Origin: Haloterrigena salifodinae
GTDB lineage: Archaea; Halobacteriota; Halobacteria; Halobacteriales; Natrialbaceae
Assembly (NCBI RefSeq): GCF_003977755.1
Contig: NZ_RQWN01000004.1
Span: 248,001-312,000 of the forward strand
Direction of reading: 5' to 3'
DNA length: 64,000 nucleotides
In this document: piece by piece, positions 44,236-52,512 of the stretch
Layout of the letters: each line of letters starts with the position of its first letter
Position numbering within the stretch: the stretch's first letter is position 1
Translations under genes and position numbers: made by a program
Notes under the pieces: generated by a model
What the model was told of the DNA's origin: nothing
The model's database searches: none
The model's input: the letters and a program-made list of their open reading frames with translations, nothing else

Positions 44236-44530
44236 CCCGTTGCTCACGATGACGTCGTGCGGGCACAAGAAGATTTTTCAGCGCAGAATGGCACTTCGAC
44301 CAGCGGATATTTCGCGTTCGCCGGAACGCCGCACCGCTTCAGCGGTGGCAGTCTGTGTGCCTGCAATGTCCCCCGAGAAGCTCGGTAATCAGTGTCCTTC
44401 TCCGCCTTCCGCCGATAGCGGCCCGTCGACGCCCGCAGGGATTTCGCGCGGTGGTTCGAACCGGACGTCGTCCCGAACTCGGTCGCACGAATCGGTACGC
44501 TCTTGCCCGATTCCGCGCTCACGTGTACGT

Positions 44531-45367
44531 ATGGGAATTCACAGCGACTGGAGCGATTGGCTTCCGCAGGCGATCGAGTCGGCCGAACCGGACGGCGTCG
44601 CCGTCTGGTACCTCGGCTGCAACGGGTTCGTCCTCAAGGGTCGCGAGGGAACGACGATCTTCGTCGATCCGTATCTGGGCCTCGGCGATCCGCCGCGGAT
44701 CATCCGGATGATTCCGGTCCCGTTCGAGCCGAACGACGTTCGCAGCGCGGACGCGATCCTCGCGACCCACGAGCACGTCGATCACGTCCACGGGCCGTCG
44801 CAGGCGCCCATCCTCGAGAAGACGGGCGCGTCCTTCTACGGACCGGACGAGTCGGTCGCCGTCGCTCGAGACGACGAGGAGTGGGCAAACGACTACGACG
44901 TGACCGACGAGCAGCTGATCGAGGTCACAGAGGGTGACTCGTTCGGCGTCGGCGAGTTCGAGATCCACGTCGAGCCGGCCCACGACCCCGACGCGAGCCA
45001 CCCGGTCTCGTACGTCGTCGAACACGAGGCAGGCACGTTCTTCCACGGCGGCGACTCGAAACCGGCCGCGGAATTCGACGCGATCGGATCGCGCTACGAC
45101 ATCGACCTCGGCGCATTGGCGTTCGGGACGGTCGGCGTGATGCCCCATCGCGAGACTGGGGCGCCGACCGTGACGAAGTGGTACAACGACGACAATCAGC
45201 TGCTCGAGGCCGCGAGCGATCTCCGGCTCGATCGGCTCCTGCCGAGCCACTGGGACATGTGGAAGCGGCTCACCGCGGATCCGACCGCACTACACCATCA
45301 CGCGCGAAGCTTCGAGCACCCGCAGCGCCTCGAGATCGCCGAAATCGGCGACCGCCTCGACCTCTGA
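44531..45367 (+). CDS. Metallo-beta-lactamase-fold hydrolase (UlaG/IolN-like)
   Basis: A 278-residue protein starting MGIHSDWSDWLPQAIESAE. The metal-binding motif is ILATHEHVDHVHGP (HxHxDH), followed by EPAHDPDASH, FHGGDSKPA and the C-terminal His in LLPSHWDMWK. The fold matches UlaG-type lactonases and the Thermotoga inositol-pathway hydrolase IolN, which cleaves the diketo-inositol made by IolM. Since two IolM-like dehydrogenases are close by, this role is attractive, though unproven. The frame upstream of 44531 is Arg/Ser-rich and rejected. Confidence 0.8.
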   Translation: MGIHSDWSDWLPQAIESAEPDGVAVWYLGCNGFVLKGREGTTIFVDPYLGLGDPPRIIRMIPVPFEPNDVRSADAILATHEHVDHVHGPSQAPILEKTGASFYGPDESVAVARDDEEWANDYDVTDEQLIEVTEGDSFGVGEFEIHVEPAHDPDASHPVSYVVEHEAGTFFHGGDSKPAAEFDAIGSRYDIDLGALAFGTVGVMPHRETGAPTVTKWYNDDNQLLEAASDLRLDRLLPSHWDMWKRLTADPTALHHHARSFEHPQRLEIAEIGDRLDL

Positions 45368-45452
45368 GCGGCGAGCGGCGTCGATCCGGTTCGAACGGCG
45401 ACGCCGATTCGAGTTCGACTAACCAGCCCACGGCAGTCGGTGGAAACGGGAG

Positions 45453-46472
45453 CTACAGCGACGGGATGACCTCGTCGTTCATGACCTCGAACAGCTGCTC
45501 GGGTTCGGGGCTAGTGTTCCCGACCGCGATCCGATCGAAGCCCATCTCGGCGTACGCTTCGAGCTGGGCCGCGATCTCCGCGGGGTCGTCGGCGATCAGG
45601 AACTTCTCCTCGATCTCCTCGCGGGTCGCCTTCTCGCCCTCGGCCTCGATCTCGCGCGGGTCCGCCAGCGCCCGGTCGAAGACGTTCTGGGTCGTCGCGT
45701 GCCACGGTCGCGTCGCCTCAAGCGCCCGCTCGTAGTCGGGGTGATAGGATGCCGTCACGAGCAGCGTCGTCTCGATCGCGTCCGGGTCGTTGCCCTCCTC
45801 TTCGGCGTAGCGACGGATCGCGGGGTAGAGCCGGTCGGTGTACTCCTCGCCCTTCTTGACCGTGACGAACCCGTCGGCGTATCGCGCCGCGAGCCGGGCG
45901 GTGCTCGGTCCGTTGGCCGCGATATGGATCTCCGGCGACCGCTCGGCCATCGTATACAGTTTCGCCTCGTCGAGCTCGAACCGCTCCCCGTCGTAGGTGA
46001 CGAATCCGTCCTCGTCGATGCGCTCGCGGACGTCGTCGCTGACCCACTCGTCGTCGCCCCAGAGGGCGCGGATGATCTCGAGGGCCTCCTCGAGTCGGTC
46101 CCGGCGTTCGGGGTACTCGGGCCAGTCGAACCCGAGCGGCGTCTCGTTCATCGCCTCGCCAGTGGAGAGCCCGAGCAGCACCCGGTCGTCGTGGAGTTGC
46201 TGGAGCGTCGTGAACGCCTGCGCGATCATGCCGGGGTGGTAGTGGCCCGTCGCGGGCGTTACGCACGTGCCGATCGGTCCGTCCAGTCGTTCCGTTGCGG
46301 CGCCGAGCCAGGACCACGCGAACGCCGACTCCGCGTCCGTGTGGAACCACGGGTGGAAGTGATCCGACGTCCAGACGGTCTCGTAGTCGCCGGCCGTGGC
46401 CTGTTCCCCGTAGTCCAGCAGCGCGGACGGATCGTACTGCTCCTGATGAGCCATGTAATCGATTTCGACCAT
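45453..46472 (-). CDS. F420-dependent-type LLM-class oxidoreductase
   Basis: A 339-residue luciferase-like TIM barrel of the F420-dependent glucose-6-phosphate dehydrogenase (TIGR03557-like) group. Signature pieces: VWTSDHFHPWFHTDAESAF, TCVTPATGHYHPGMIAQAF, LLGLSTGEAMNETPLGFDW and HIAANGPSTARLAARYADGF. The conserved Trp/His near residue 30-35 matches the active site of these enzymes. The ATG at 46472 (MVEIDYMAHQEQYDPS) is preferred over 46502. It probably oxidises a hydroxyl group of a sugar-like substrate with coenzyme F420, which haloarchaea make. Convergent with the IolN-like gene. Confidence 0.8.
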   Translation of the reverse strand: MVEIDYMAHQEQYDPSALLDYGEQATAGDYETVWTSDHFHPWFHTDAESAFAWSWLGAATERLDGPIGTCVTPATGHYHPGMIAQAFTTLQQLHDDRVLLGLSTGEAMNETPLGFDWPEYPERRDRLEEALEIIRALWGDDEWVSDDVRERIDEDGFVTYDGERFELDEAKLYTMAERSPEIHIAANGPSTARLAARYADGFVTVKKGEEYTDRLYPAIRRYAEEEGNDPDAIETTLLVTASYHPDYERALEATRPWHATTQNVFDRALADPREIEAEGEKATREEIEEKFLIADDPAEIAAQLEAYAEMGFDRIAVGNTSPEPEQLFEVMNDEVIPSL

Positions 46473-46679
46473 CGTCGACTGACAGTACGGAGAAGAGCGC
46501 ATTAGGCTTTGTGCTCGGCGACCGCGCGATCGCCGTCGGCGATCCGTTACCGACGGCTCGAGGGCGCGTGCAGTCAGTAGGGACGGGCGGCAAAACAGAG
46601 GGACAGTGACGGAAGCCCCGTCGGCGGATCGGCGCGTCGAGCCGACCGCTCCGCGAGGGACTACGAAGGCGGTGGTGCG

Positions 46680-47918
46680 TTAGGTACGCGGTTTCCGGTG
46701 TTCCTCGACGACGTCCCAGTCGAGTTTGATACCGAGTCCCGGTTCGTCGGGGACCTCGAGGCGCCCGTTCTGGATGAGCGGCTCGTCGCGCGCGACGAGG
46801 TCGTCCCACCACGAAACCTCTCGAGCGTGGTACTCGACGGCGACGAAGTTCGGCACCGTCGCACCGACGTGGGCGGTCGCGACCGTCGCGATCGGGCTGC
46901 CGATGTTGTGGGGGATGAGTGCCTGGTAGTAGGCCTCGGCCATGTCCGCGATCTTCTTCGTCTCGGCGATCCCGCCGGTTTTGGGCACGTCGGGGGCGAG
47001 GAAGTCGACGGCCTGCTCCTCAATCAGGTCGCGGAAACCGTGGCGACCGTAGCGGTTCTCGCCGGTCAGCAGCGTCGTCTCGACGCTGCGTTGCAGTTCT
47101 CGCATCGCGTCGGTGTTCTCCGGCGGCAGGGGATCCTCGACCCAGGCGAGGTCGTACGGCTCGATCGCCCGACAGAGCTTCTTGGCCGTCTCGGGGCTGA
47201 AGTTCCAGTGGAGGTCGACCGCGACCTCGGCCTCGTGGCCGATCTCGTCGGTGACGGCCTCGACGACCGAGCGCTTGTGCTCGACCTCCGGCGGGTCGAA
47301 GTGCCGCGAGAGGGTGTCGATGTCGCGGCCGGACGGAACGTCGAGGTCGAACTTGATCATATCGAACCCGTCGTCGACGGCCATGCGCGCGGCCTGGGCG
47401 TACGCTTCGGGTTCGTACGTCGTCTCCTCCTGGCCCTCCTCGGCCGAGGAGACCATCGCCTCGCCGGCGTGACAGTCGGCGTAGACGCGGACCTCCTCGC
47501 GAGTCTTCCCCCCGAGCAGCTGATAGATTGGCTGGTTGAGCAGCTTCCCAGCCGCGTCCCAGAGCGCGATCTCGACGCCGCTGATGGCGATCGTCCCGAC
47601 GCCCCACTGGGAGCCCCGCCCCGAGAGGCTCTCGCGCATGAGGTTGTAGAGCCGCTCGACGTCGAGCGGGTTCTCCCCGACGAGCACCGGTTTGAGGTAG
47701 TCCGTGACGATCTCGTGGACGCCCGGCGAGGGGTAGGCCTCGCCGATCCCGGTCACGCCGCGATCGGTCTCGACGGTGACGATCGTCCACGGGAAGTTGC
47801 CGTCGATGACGAACGAGTCGATGTCGGTGATCTCGGCCGTCGGGCCGTCCCGTTCGGGCTGGTCGTCGAAGTCGGTCCACATCGTCGCCGCGAGCGTGGA
47901 TGCAAAGTCCTCGTACAT
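46680..47918 (-). CDS. Enolase-superfamily (mandelate racemase-like) dehydratase
   Basis: A 412-residue protein with the N-terminal lid domain (FVIDGNFPWTIVTVETDRGV, GIGEAYPSPGVHEIVTDYLK) and the barrel. Metal ligands: Asp in VAVDLHWNFSPETA, Glu in DLAWVEDPLPPENTD and Glu in LTGENRYGRHGFRD. The acid/base His is in ALIPHNIGSPIA. It belongs to the MR subgroup that dehydrates sugar acids (galactonate, gluconate, mannonate types). It could dehydrate a hexonate formed after ring opening. The start at 47918 is the first ATG of the frame; a second at 47882 would drop 12 residues. Confidence 0.85.
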   Translation of the reverse strand: MYEDFASTLAATMWTDFDDQPERDGPTAEITDIDSFVIDGNFPWTIVTVETDRGVTGIGEAYPSPGVHEIVTDYLKPVLVGENPLDVERLYNLMRESLSGRGSQWGVGTIAISGVEIALWDAAGKLLNQPIYQLLGGKTREEVRVYADCHAGEAMVSSAEEGQEETTYEPEAYAQAARMAVDDGFDMIKFDLDVPSGRDIDTLSRHFDPPEVEHKRSVVEAVTDEIGHEAEVAVDLHWNFSPETAKKLCRAIEPYDLAWVEDPLPPENTDAMRELQRSVETTLLTGENRYGRHGFRDLIEEQAVDFLAPDVPKTGGIAETKKIADMAEAYYQALIPHNIGSPIATVATAHVGATVPNFVAVEYHAREVSWWDDLVARDEPLIQNGRLEVPDEPGLGIKLDWDVVEEHRKPRT

Positions 47919-48361
47919 GGTCTGTGTCGTGTCGAATGTCAGCGTGTGCGTTTCGCAGTCGGTTCCGTCCGTCGTTCGGACGGTGCGATTCCGTCGCGGA
48001 CGCGCTCCGCGACGAACCGGCCGTCTGACCGGACCGACGCGGTCTCGCGCGGCGCGTCGGTCTCGCTCCGCCCGGCCGACTCGGAGCGGCGCGACTCGCT
48101 TCGACCGTCGCCGGTCCCGCGACCCCGCGTCGGACCGCTCGAGTCCCAGGGGGTGATAGCGAGTCGCATTATCAAGTCGATTGCGGAGACGCCTGTTATA
48201 GTTTCCGGTGATCGGAGGCGAGTAACCGCGAGCGCCGCTTTACACGGCGACACCGCTGAGGGCTACGCGACGATCAGTTGCCGAGGCAGTACTGGCGAAA
48301 GAAACGCTCGCTCGAGCGCGTATCGCCGGTCACGGTGCTTCGCGGCTCGATGACGCCGGTA
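47919..48361. other. Intergenic stretch, no gene seen
   Basis: It separates the MR-type enzyme gene from the 3' end of the MmsA-like gene; it should hold the promoter of the former. ORFs are Arg/Ser/Thr-rich and look random. Confidence 0.5.
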
Positions 48362-49855
48362 TCAGCTGTACCAGCGTTCGATCTGGATGGTCTTCTCGGT
48401 GTAGAAGTTGACCGCGTCCTCGCCCTGGGCGTGGAGGTCGCCGAAGAACGACGCCTTCCGGCCGCCGAAGTGGAAGAAACCCATCGGGGCGCAGACGCCG
48501 ACGTTGATCCCGATGTTGCCCGCGTCGACCTCGTACTTGTACTGGCGAGCCTCGCTGCCGGACTCGGTGTAGAGCGAGGAGGCGTTGCCGTACTTCGTCG
48601 AGTTGACCATCTCGATGGCCTCATCTAGGTCCTCGGCCTCGGCGAGACAGAGCACCGGCCCGAAGATCTCTTCCTGTGCGATCTCCATGTCGGTCGTGAC
48701 GCCCTTGAGGAGCGTCGGACCGAGGAAGTTGCCGTCCAGTTCGGGGTGTTCGAAGTCCCGGCCGTCGAGGACGAGTTCGGCGCCTTCCTCGAGCGCGTTC
48801 TCGATCAGGCCGAGCACGCGCTCGCGCGAGTCGTCGGTAATCAGGGGGCCGACTTCGGTCTCCTCGTCGACGCCGGCGCCGACAGTGAGGTTCTCCGCGG
48901 CGTCGATCAACTGCTCGCGGAGGTTGTCGTAGACGTCGCCGACGCCGACGACGACGTCGTTGGCGAGACAGCGCTGCCCGGCGTTGCCGTAGACGGAGCC
49001 GATGATGTTCGGCACCGCGTCGTCGACTTCCGCGTTTTCGGTGACGACGGCGTAGTTCTTCGCTCCGCCCTGGGCCTGGACACGCTTGCCGTGCTGGGCG
49101 GCGGTTTCGTAGACGTGCTTGGCGACGGGCGAGCTTCCGACGAAGGAAACGCCGGCGATATCGTCGTGCTCGAGCAGCGTGTTGACGGTCTCGGCGCCGC
49201 CGTTGACGAGGTTGACGACGCCGTCGGGGAAGTCGACCGCGTCGACGGCCTCGAAGATGAGCTGGGAGCTCAGCGGGACCTTCTCGCTGGGCTTGAGGAT
49301 GAACGTGTTCCCGGACGCGACCGCGTACGGCAGGAACCACAGCGGGATCATCGCCGGGAAGTTAAACGGCGTGATGGCGGTGAACACGCCCAGGGGTTGG
49401 CGGACGGCGTGCTCGTCCATGCCGGATGCGACGTCCTCGACGTTGCCGCTGCCCTCGCGCATCATGTTGGGCATTCCGCAGGCGACTTCGACGTTCTCGA
49501 TACCGCGCTTGATCTCCCCGCGCGCCTCCGCGATGGTCTTCCCGTGCTCGCGGGAGAGGGCCGTCGCGATTTCGTCGAGCCGATTCTCGAGTTCGGTCTT
49601 CAGGTCGAAGAGGTACTGGACGCGCTCGACGACGGGCGTCTGTCGCCACTCCTCGAACGCTTCGTTTGCGGTCTGTACTGCGTCGTCGACGGTCTCGACG
49701 GTCGAGTGCTCGACCGTCGCGAGTTCGTCTCCCGTCGCGGGATCGACGACGGGCTGGGACGTCTCGCTCGCGGGCGTGGTCCACTCGCCGCCGACGTAGT
49801 TGTCGACGTGGTCACGAACGGCTGGTGAAACGGCTCGCTCTCTTTGCTCGGACAT
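48362..49855 (-). CDS. CoA-acylating methylmalonate/malonate semialdehyde dehydrogenase (MmsA/IolA-type)
   Basis: A 497-residue aldehyde dehydrogenase. The CoA-dependent subgroup is shown by VQAQGGAKNYAVV (Asn where most family members have the general-base Glu) and the catalytic Cys in GNAGQRCLAND. Other motifs: TPFNFPAMIPLWFLPYA, ILKPSEKVPLSSQ, EIFGPVLCL. It converts malonate or methylmalonate semialdehyde plus CoA and NAD+ to acetyl- or propionyl-CoA. In Bacillus, IolA of this family is the last step of inositol breakdown. Divergent from iclR with two putative operators between. The ATG at 49855 fits the family start; valine breakdown is the alternative role. Confidence 0.9.
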   Translation of the reverse strand: MSEQRERAVSPAVRDHVDNYVGGEWTTPASETSQPVVDPATGDELATVEHSTVETVDDAVQTANEAFEEWRQTPVVERVQYLFDLKTELENRLDEIATALSREHGKTIAEARGEIKRGIENVEVACGMPNMMREGSGNVEDVASGMDEHAVRQPLGVFTAITPFNFPAMIPLWFLPYAVASGNTFILKPSEKVPLSSQLIFEAVDAVDFPDGVVNLVNGGAETVNTLLEHDDIAGVSFVGSSPVAKHVYETAAQHGKRVQAQGGAKNYAVVTENAEVDDAVPNIIGSVYGNAGQRCLANDVVVGVGDVYDNLREQLIDAAENLTVGAGVDEETEVGPLITDDSRERVLGLIENALEEGAELVLDGRDFEHPELDGNFLGPTLLKGVTTDMEIAQEEIFGPVLCLAEAEDLDEAIEMVNSTKYGNASSLYTESGSEARQYKYEVDAGNIGINVGVCAPMGFFHFGGRKASFFGDLHAQGEDAVNFYTEKTIQIERWYS

Positions 49856-49988
49856 GCGAGTGAGTGGTTGTGGTACGCACACAAATACGTTACGCTCGAA
49901 CCGATGTTATCGCGCGAGACACCCCCGACCGCTCCCGTCGAACGGGGCTCGGGACGAGTCAGATTCTCGATGACGCTCGAGAGCGCAC

Positions 49989-50005
49989 GTTTGAATCGAT
50001 CAAAC
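49989..50005. promoter_or_regulatory. Putative IclR operator 4
   Basis: GTTTGA-ATCGA-TCAAAC, perfect 6-bp arms, in the divergent promoter between iclR and the MmsA/IolA-like gene. Confidence 0.65.
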
Positions 50006-50014
50006 AGTATTCTC

Positions 50015-50031
50015 GTTTGTCACACACAAAC
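50015..50031. promoter_or_regulatory. Putative IclR operator 5
   Basis: GTTTGT-CACAC-ACAAAC, perfect 6-bp arms, 26 bp centre-to-centre from operator 4. It abuts the iclR TATA-like box (about 50031-50039) on the upstream side, suggesting direct autoregulation. Confidence 0.65.
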
Positions 50032-50062
50032 AATTTAGTGGCAGTGAGTGTTTGTCTGGCGC

Positions 50063-50830
50063 ATGGCAAAGACGACGAAACCGAGAACGATTCAGGCGGT
50101 GGGGATTACGCTCGAGATTATCGACTACCTGCACGAGCACGATAGCGCCCGGATCACCGAGATCGCGAACGAACTCGGACGAGCGAAAGGCACCATCCAT
50201 TGTCACCTGGCCACCCTGCTCGAGAAGGAACACGTCATCAAGAATGGGAACGAGTACCAGCTCAGTCTCCGCTACCTCGAACTCGGCGAGGGAGTGAAGG
50301 ATCGGCTGGGGTTCTACGACGTCGTCACCGACGAACTGGACGAACTGGCCGAAGAGTCCGGCGAGTTGGTGCAGTTCGCGACGGAAGAACACGGCCGCGC
50401 GGTGTACCTGTACAAGACGGGCGGCGAGCGGGCCGTCCAGACCGCCTCGTCGGTCGGGAAACGGGAGTACCTCCACTGCCTCGCGCTCGGCAAGGCCATC
50501 CTCGCGTACACCCCGCGCGAGCGCGTCGAAGAGATCATCGATCAACACGGGTTGAAGCGGTACACGCCCCAGACCATCACCGACCGCGAGGAACTCTTCG
50601 ACGAACTCGAGACGATCCGCGAGCGCGGGTACGCACTCGACAAGGAGGAGAAGATCGAGGGACTACACTGCGTCGCAGCGCCGGTCATGGCCGACGAGGA
50701 CGACGTCCTCGGCGCCGTCAGTCTCTCCCGACCCTTGAGTCGGATGACGGGCGATCAGTTCCAGGAAGAAATTCCGAATATGGTCACCCGCTCCGCAAAC
50801 GTTATCGAGATCAACGCGAAGTACTCCTGA
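50063..50830 (+). CDS. IclR-family transcriptional regulator
   Basis: A 255-residue regulator. The winged helix-turn-helix is at residues 9-65 (IQAVGITLEIIDYLHEHDSA, ELGRAKGTIHCHLATLLEKE), and the C-terminal effector domain contains LHCLALGKAILAYTPRERVE and GLHCVAAPVMADEDDV. A TATA-like CAATTTAGTGG lies 28 bp before the ATG at 50063, which supports that start over a GTG at 50048. Haloarchaeal IclR proteins control sugar catabolism. Location within the gene set and the surrounding palindromes make it the likely regulator of the region. Confidence 0.9.
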   Translation: MAKTTKPRTIQAVGITLEIIDYLHEHDSARITEIANELGRAKGTIHCHLATLLEKEHVIKNGNEYQLSLRYLELGEGVKDRLGFYDVVTDELDELAEESGELVQFATEEHGRAVYLYKTGGERAVQTASSVGKREYLHCLALGKAILAYTPRERVEEIIDQHGLKRYTPQTITDREELFDELETIRERGYALDKEEKIEGLHCVAAPVMADEDDVLGAVSLSRPLSRMTGDQFQEEIPNMVTRSANVIEINAKYS

Positions 50831-50839
50831 ACACTCCCT

Positions 50840-50856
50840 ATTTGAAGCTGTCAAAC
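50840..50856. promoter_or_regulatory. Putative IclR operator 6
   Basis: ATTTGA-AGCTG-TCAAAC; one mismatch to the GTTTGA...TCAAAC consensus. Just downstream of the iclR stop codon. Confidence 0.45.
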
Positions 50857-51127
50857 GGTGCTTTACGATAGTGGAGTGTGAACAAGTCCCGCGGTTGTTC
50901 GAAACCGACCGGTCAGTAGCGGGCGTCTGAAGGCTAATTTCGGCCCTTTCAGGGAGTATTGTCCGTGACTGCTCGATCGGCTGATGGAGCACCGCTCCCC
51001 CTAGGAACTACCGAGATAGTGGGTCAGCGATCGTTGATCGATTCTATTTACAACTGTATGGGTGTAATATATAGGAGAGTAACTGGACTCGCGTTCGGAA
51101 CAGACAGCGCGACCCGTGATCAGGGGA

Positions 51128-51144
51128 ATTTGAACCTCTCAAAC
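51128..51144. promoter_or_regulatory. Putative IclR operator 7
   Basis: ATTTGA-ACCTC-TCAAAC; one mismatch, about 160 bp upstream of the gdh-like start. Confidence 0.45.
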
Positions 51145-51301
51145 GACGGTTGTCGCTCCGTTGCAAACGGGATTCGAACGTCTATGTAACTCGAGTAGCC
51201 GATCAGCACGACGACGAGGCTAGCGAACGAGCACGGAGCGGCCTCATCGCAAAACCGTCGGGGAGACTATATGCAATCGCCGAAAAGAAGCGCACGTACC
51301 C

Positions 51302-52402
51302 ATGCGCGCTGTCGCACTGTTTCCGGACGGCCCAGAACTGCGTGTCATCGAAAAACCGAGACCGACCCCCGAGAAGGGCGAGGCGCTGATCCGAACCGTC
51401 GCCGTCGGAATTGATGGCTCGGACAGGCGCATCGCGGCCGGCGAAATCGGCGGCGACGTTCCCGACGGCGAGGACCACCTCGTCATCGGCCACGAGGCGG
51501 TCGGCGTCGTCGAAGAGCCGAACGGAACCGACCTGACGAAAGGCGACGTCGTCGCCCCTCTCGTGCGACGACCCGTCGACGATGAGTCGAGATTCGCGGC
51601 CAACGGCGAACTCGACATGGCTCCACCCGAGAGCCTTCACGAGTGCGGAATCACGGGGGCACACGGGTACATGGCAGAGTTTTTCACCGCTCGTTCCGAG
51701 TATCTCGTTTCGGTCCCCGAATCGCGTGCGGCGTACGGGTTCTTCGTCGAACCGACGAGTCTCGTCGAGAAGGCGCTCAATCAGGCGGCCGCGGCGCGGT
51801 CCGGGTTCGAGTGGCGGCCGTCGAGCGCGTTCGTTCTCGGGAACGGCAACCTCGGACTGCTCGCACTGACGCGACTCGAGACCGGCGACGAGTTCGAGCG
51901 AACCTACTGCCTCGGCCGCCGGGACCGACCGGATCCGACGATCGACATCATCGAAGGCGTCGGCGGTACCTACGTCGACTCGAGGGAACTCTCGCTCGAC
52001 GAGTTTCCCGCGGTTCACGAACCGGTCGATTTCGCCTTCGAAACGACGGGACACCCCGCCCACGCCGTCGAAGCGGTGGACGCGCTCGCTCCGAACGGCG
52101 TCGTGACGCTCCAGGGGATTCCGGGCTCGTCGTCGACGTTCGACATCGACGGGGGCGCATTCCACACGGAACTCGTCGTCACCAACAAGGCTATCCTCGG
52201 CGTCGTCAACTCACGACGGTCTCACTTCCGTGCCGCCGCCGAGTGGCTCCGCGACACGCCGGAGTCGGCGCTCGACGCACTCGTGACCGGCGTCTACGGA
52301 CCGGACGAGATAGACGAGGCACTCGCTGACTCCGAGGAGACGATAAAGACGGTCGTCTCGTTCGATCGCCTAGATCGAACGAGTCGGTTCCGTCTCGAGT
52401 GA
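51302..52402 (+). CDS. Glucose-dehydrogenase-like Zn-dependent MDR protein
   Basis: A 366-residue protein of the haloarchaeal glucose 1-dehydrogenase family (MRAVALFPDGPELRVIEKPR). Zinc-site pieces: GIDGSDRRIAAG, where Asp takes the place of the usual Cys as in halophilic Gdh, and IGHEAVGVVEEPNG. GAHGYMAEFFT and FVEPTSLVEKAL are family signatures; the nucleotide site is LGNGNLGLLAL followed by YCLGRRDRPDPTIDIIE. It would oxidise an aldose or cyclitol with NAD(P)+. Putative IclR sites upstream suggest it belongs to the regulon. Not necessarily a glucose enzyme: other haloarchaeal copies serve other sugars. Confidence 0.87.
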   Translation: MRAVALFPDGPELRVIEKPRPTPEKGEALIRTVAVGIDGSDRRIAAGEIGGDVPDGEDHLVIGHEAVGVVEEPNGTDLTKGDVVAPLVRRPVDDESRFAANGELDMAPPESLHECGITGAHGYMAEFFTARSEYLVSVPESRAAYGFFVEPTSLVEKALNQAAAARSGFEWRPSSAFVLGNGNLGLLALTRLETGDEFERTYCLGRRDRPDPTIDIIEGVGGTYVDSRELSLDEFPAVHEPVDFAFETTGHPAHAVEAVDALAPNGVVTLQGIPGSSSTFDIDGGAFHTELVVTNKAILGVVNSRRSHFRAAAEWLRDTPESALDALVTGVYGPDEIDEALADSEETIKTVVSFDRLDRTSRFRLE

Positions 52403-52512
52403 CCCGATTCGCCACTGGCAGACACACTGTCGACGCGTTTCCGGCCGAGCGCCGCACAAACGACCCATGAACCGTCGGAAGCTATTTTTCCATGGAAGAC
52501 ATTCGCTATCGC

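Larger units (their letters stand above)
50831..51301. other. Regulatory stretch between iclR and the gdh-like gene
   Basis: No convincing protein gene. It contains two putative IclR sites, a strong TATA-like element (ATATATAGG near 51067-51075) and a second one (CTATATG, 51268-51274) positioned 28-34 bp before the gdh-like ATG. The first TATA may drive an unannotated transcript. Confidence 0.45.

Noticed and set aside
51121-51182. tRNA T-loop-like strings (GGGAATTTGAACC, GGGATTCGAACG)
   Set aside because: On the minus strand these look like T-loops, but the flanking bases do not form the 5-bp T stems and no acceptor or anticodon arm could be built. The first overlaps an IclR-type palindrome.
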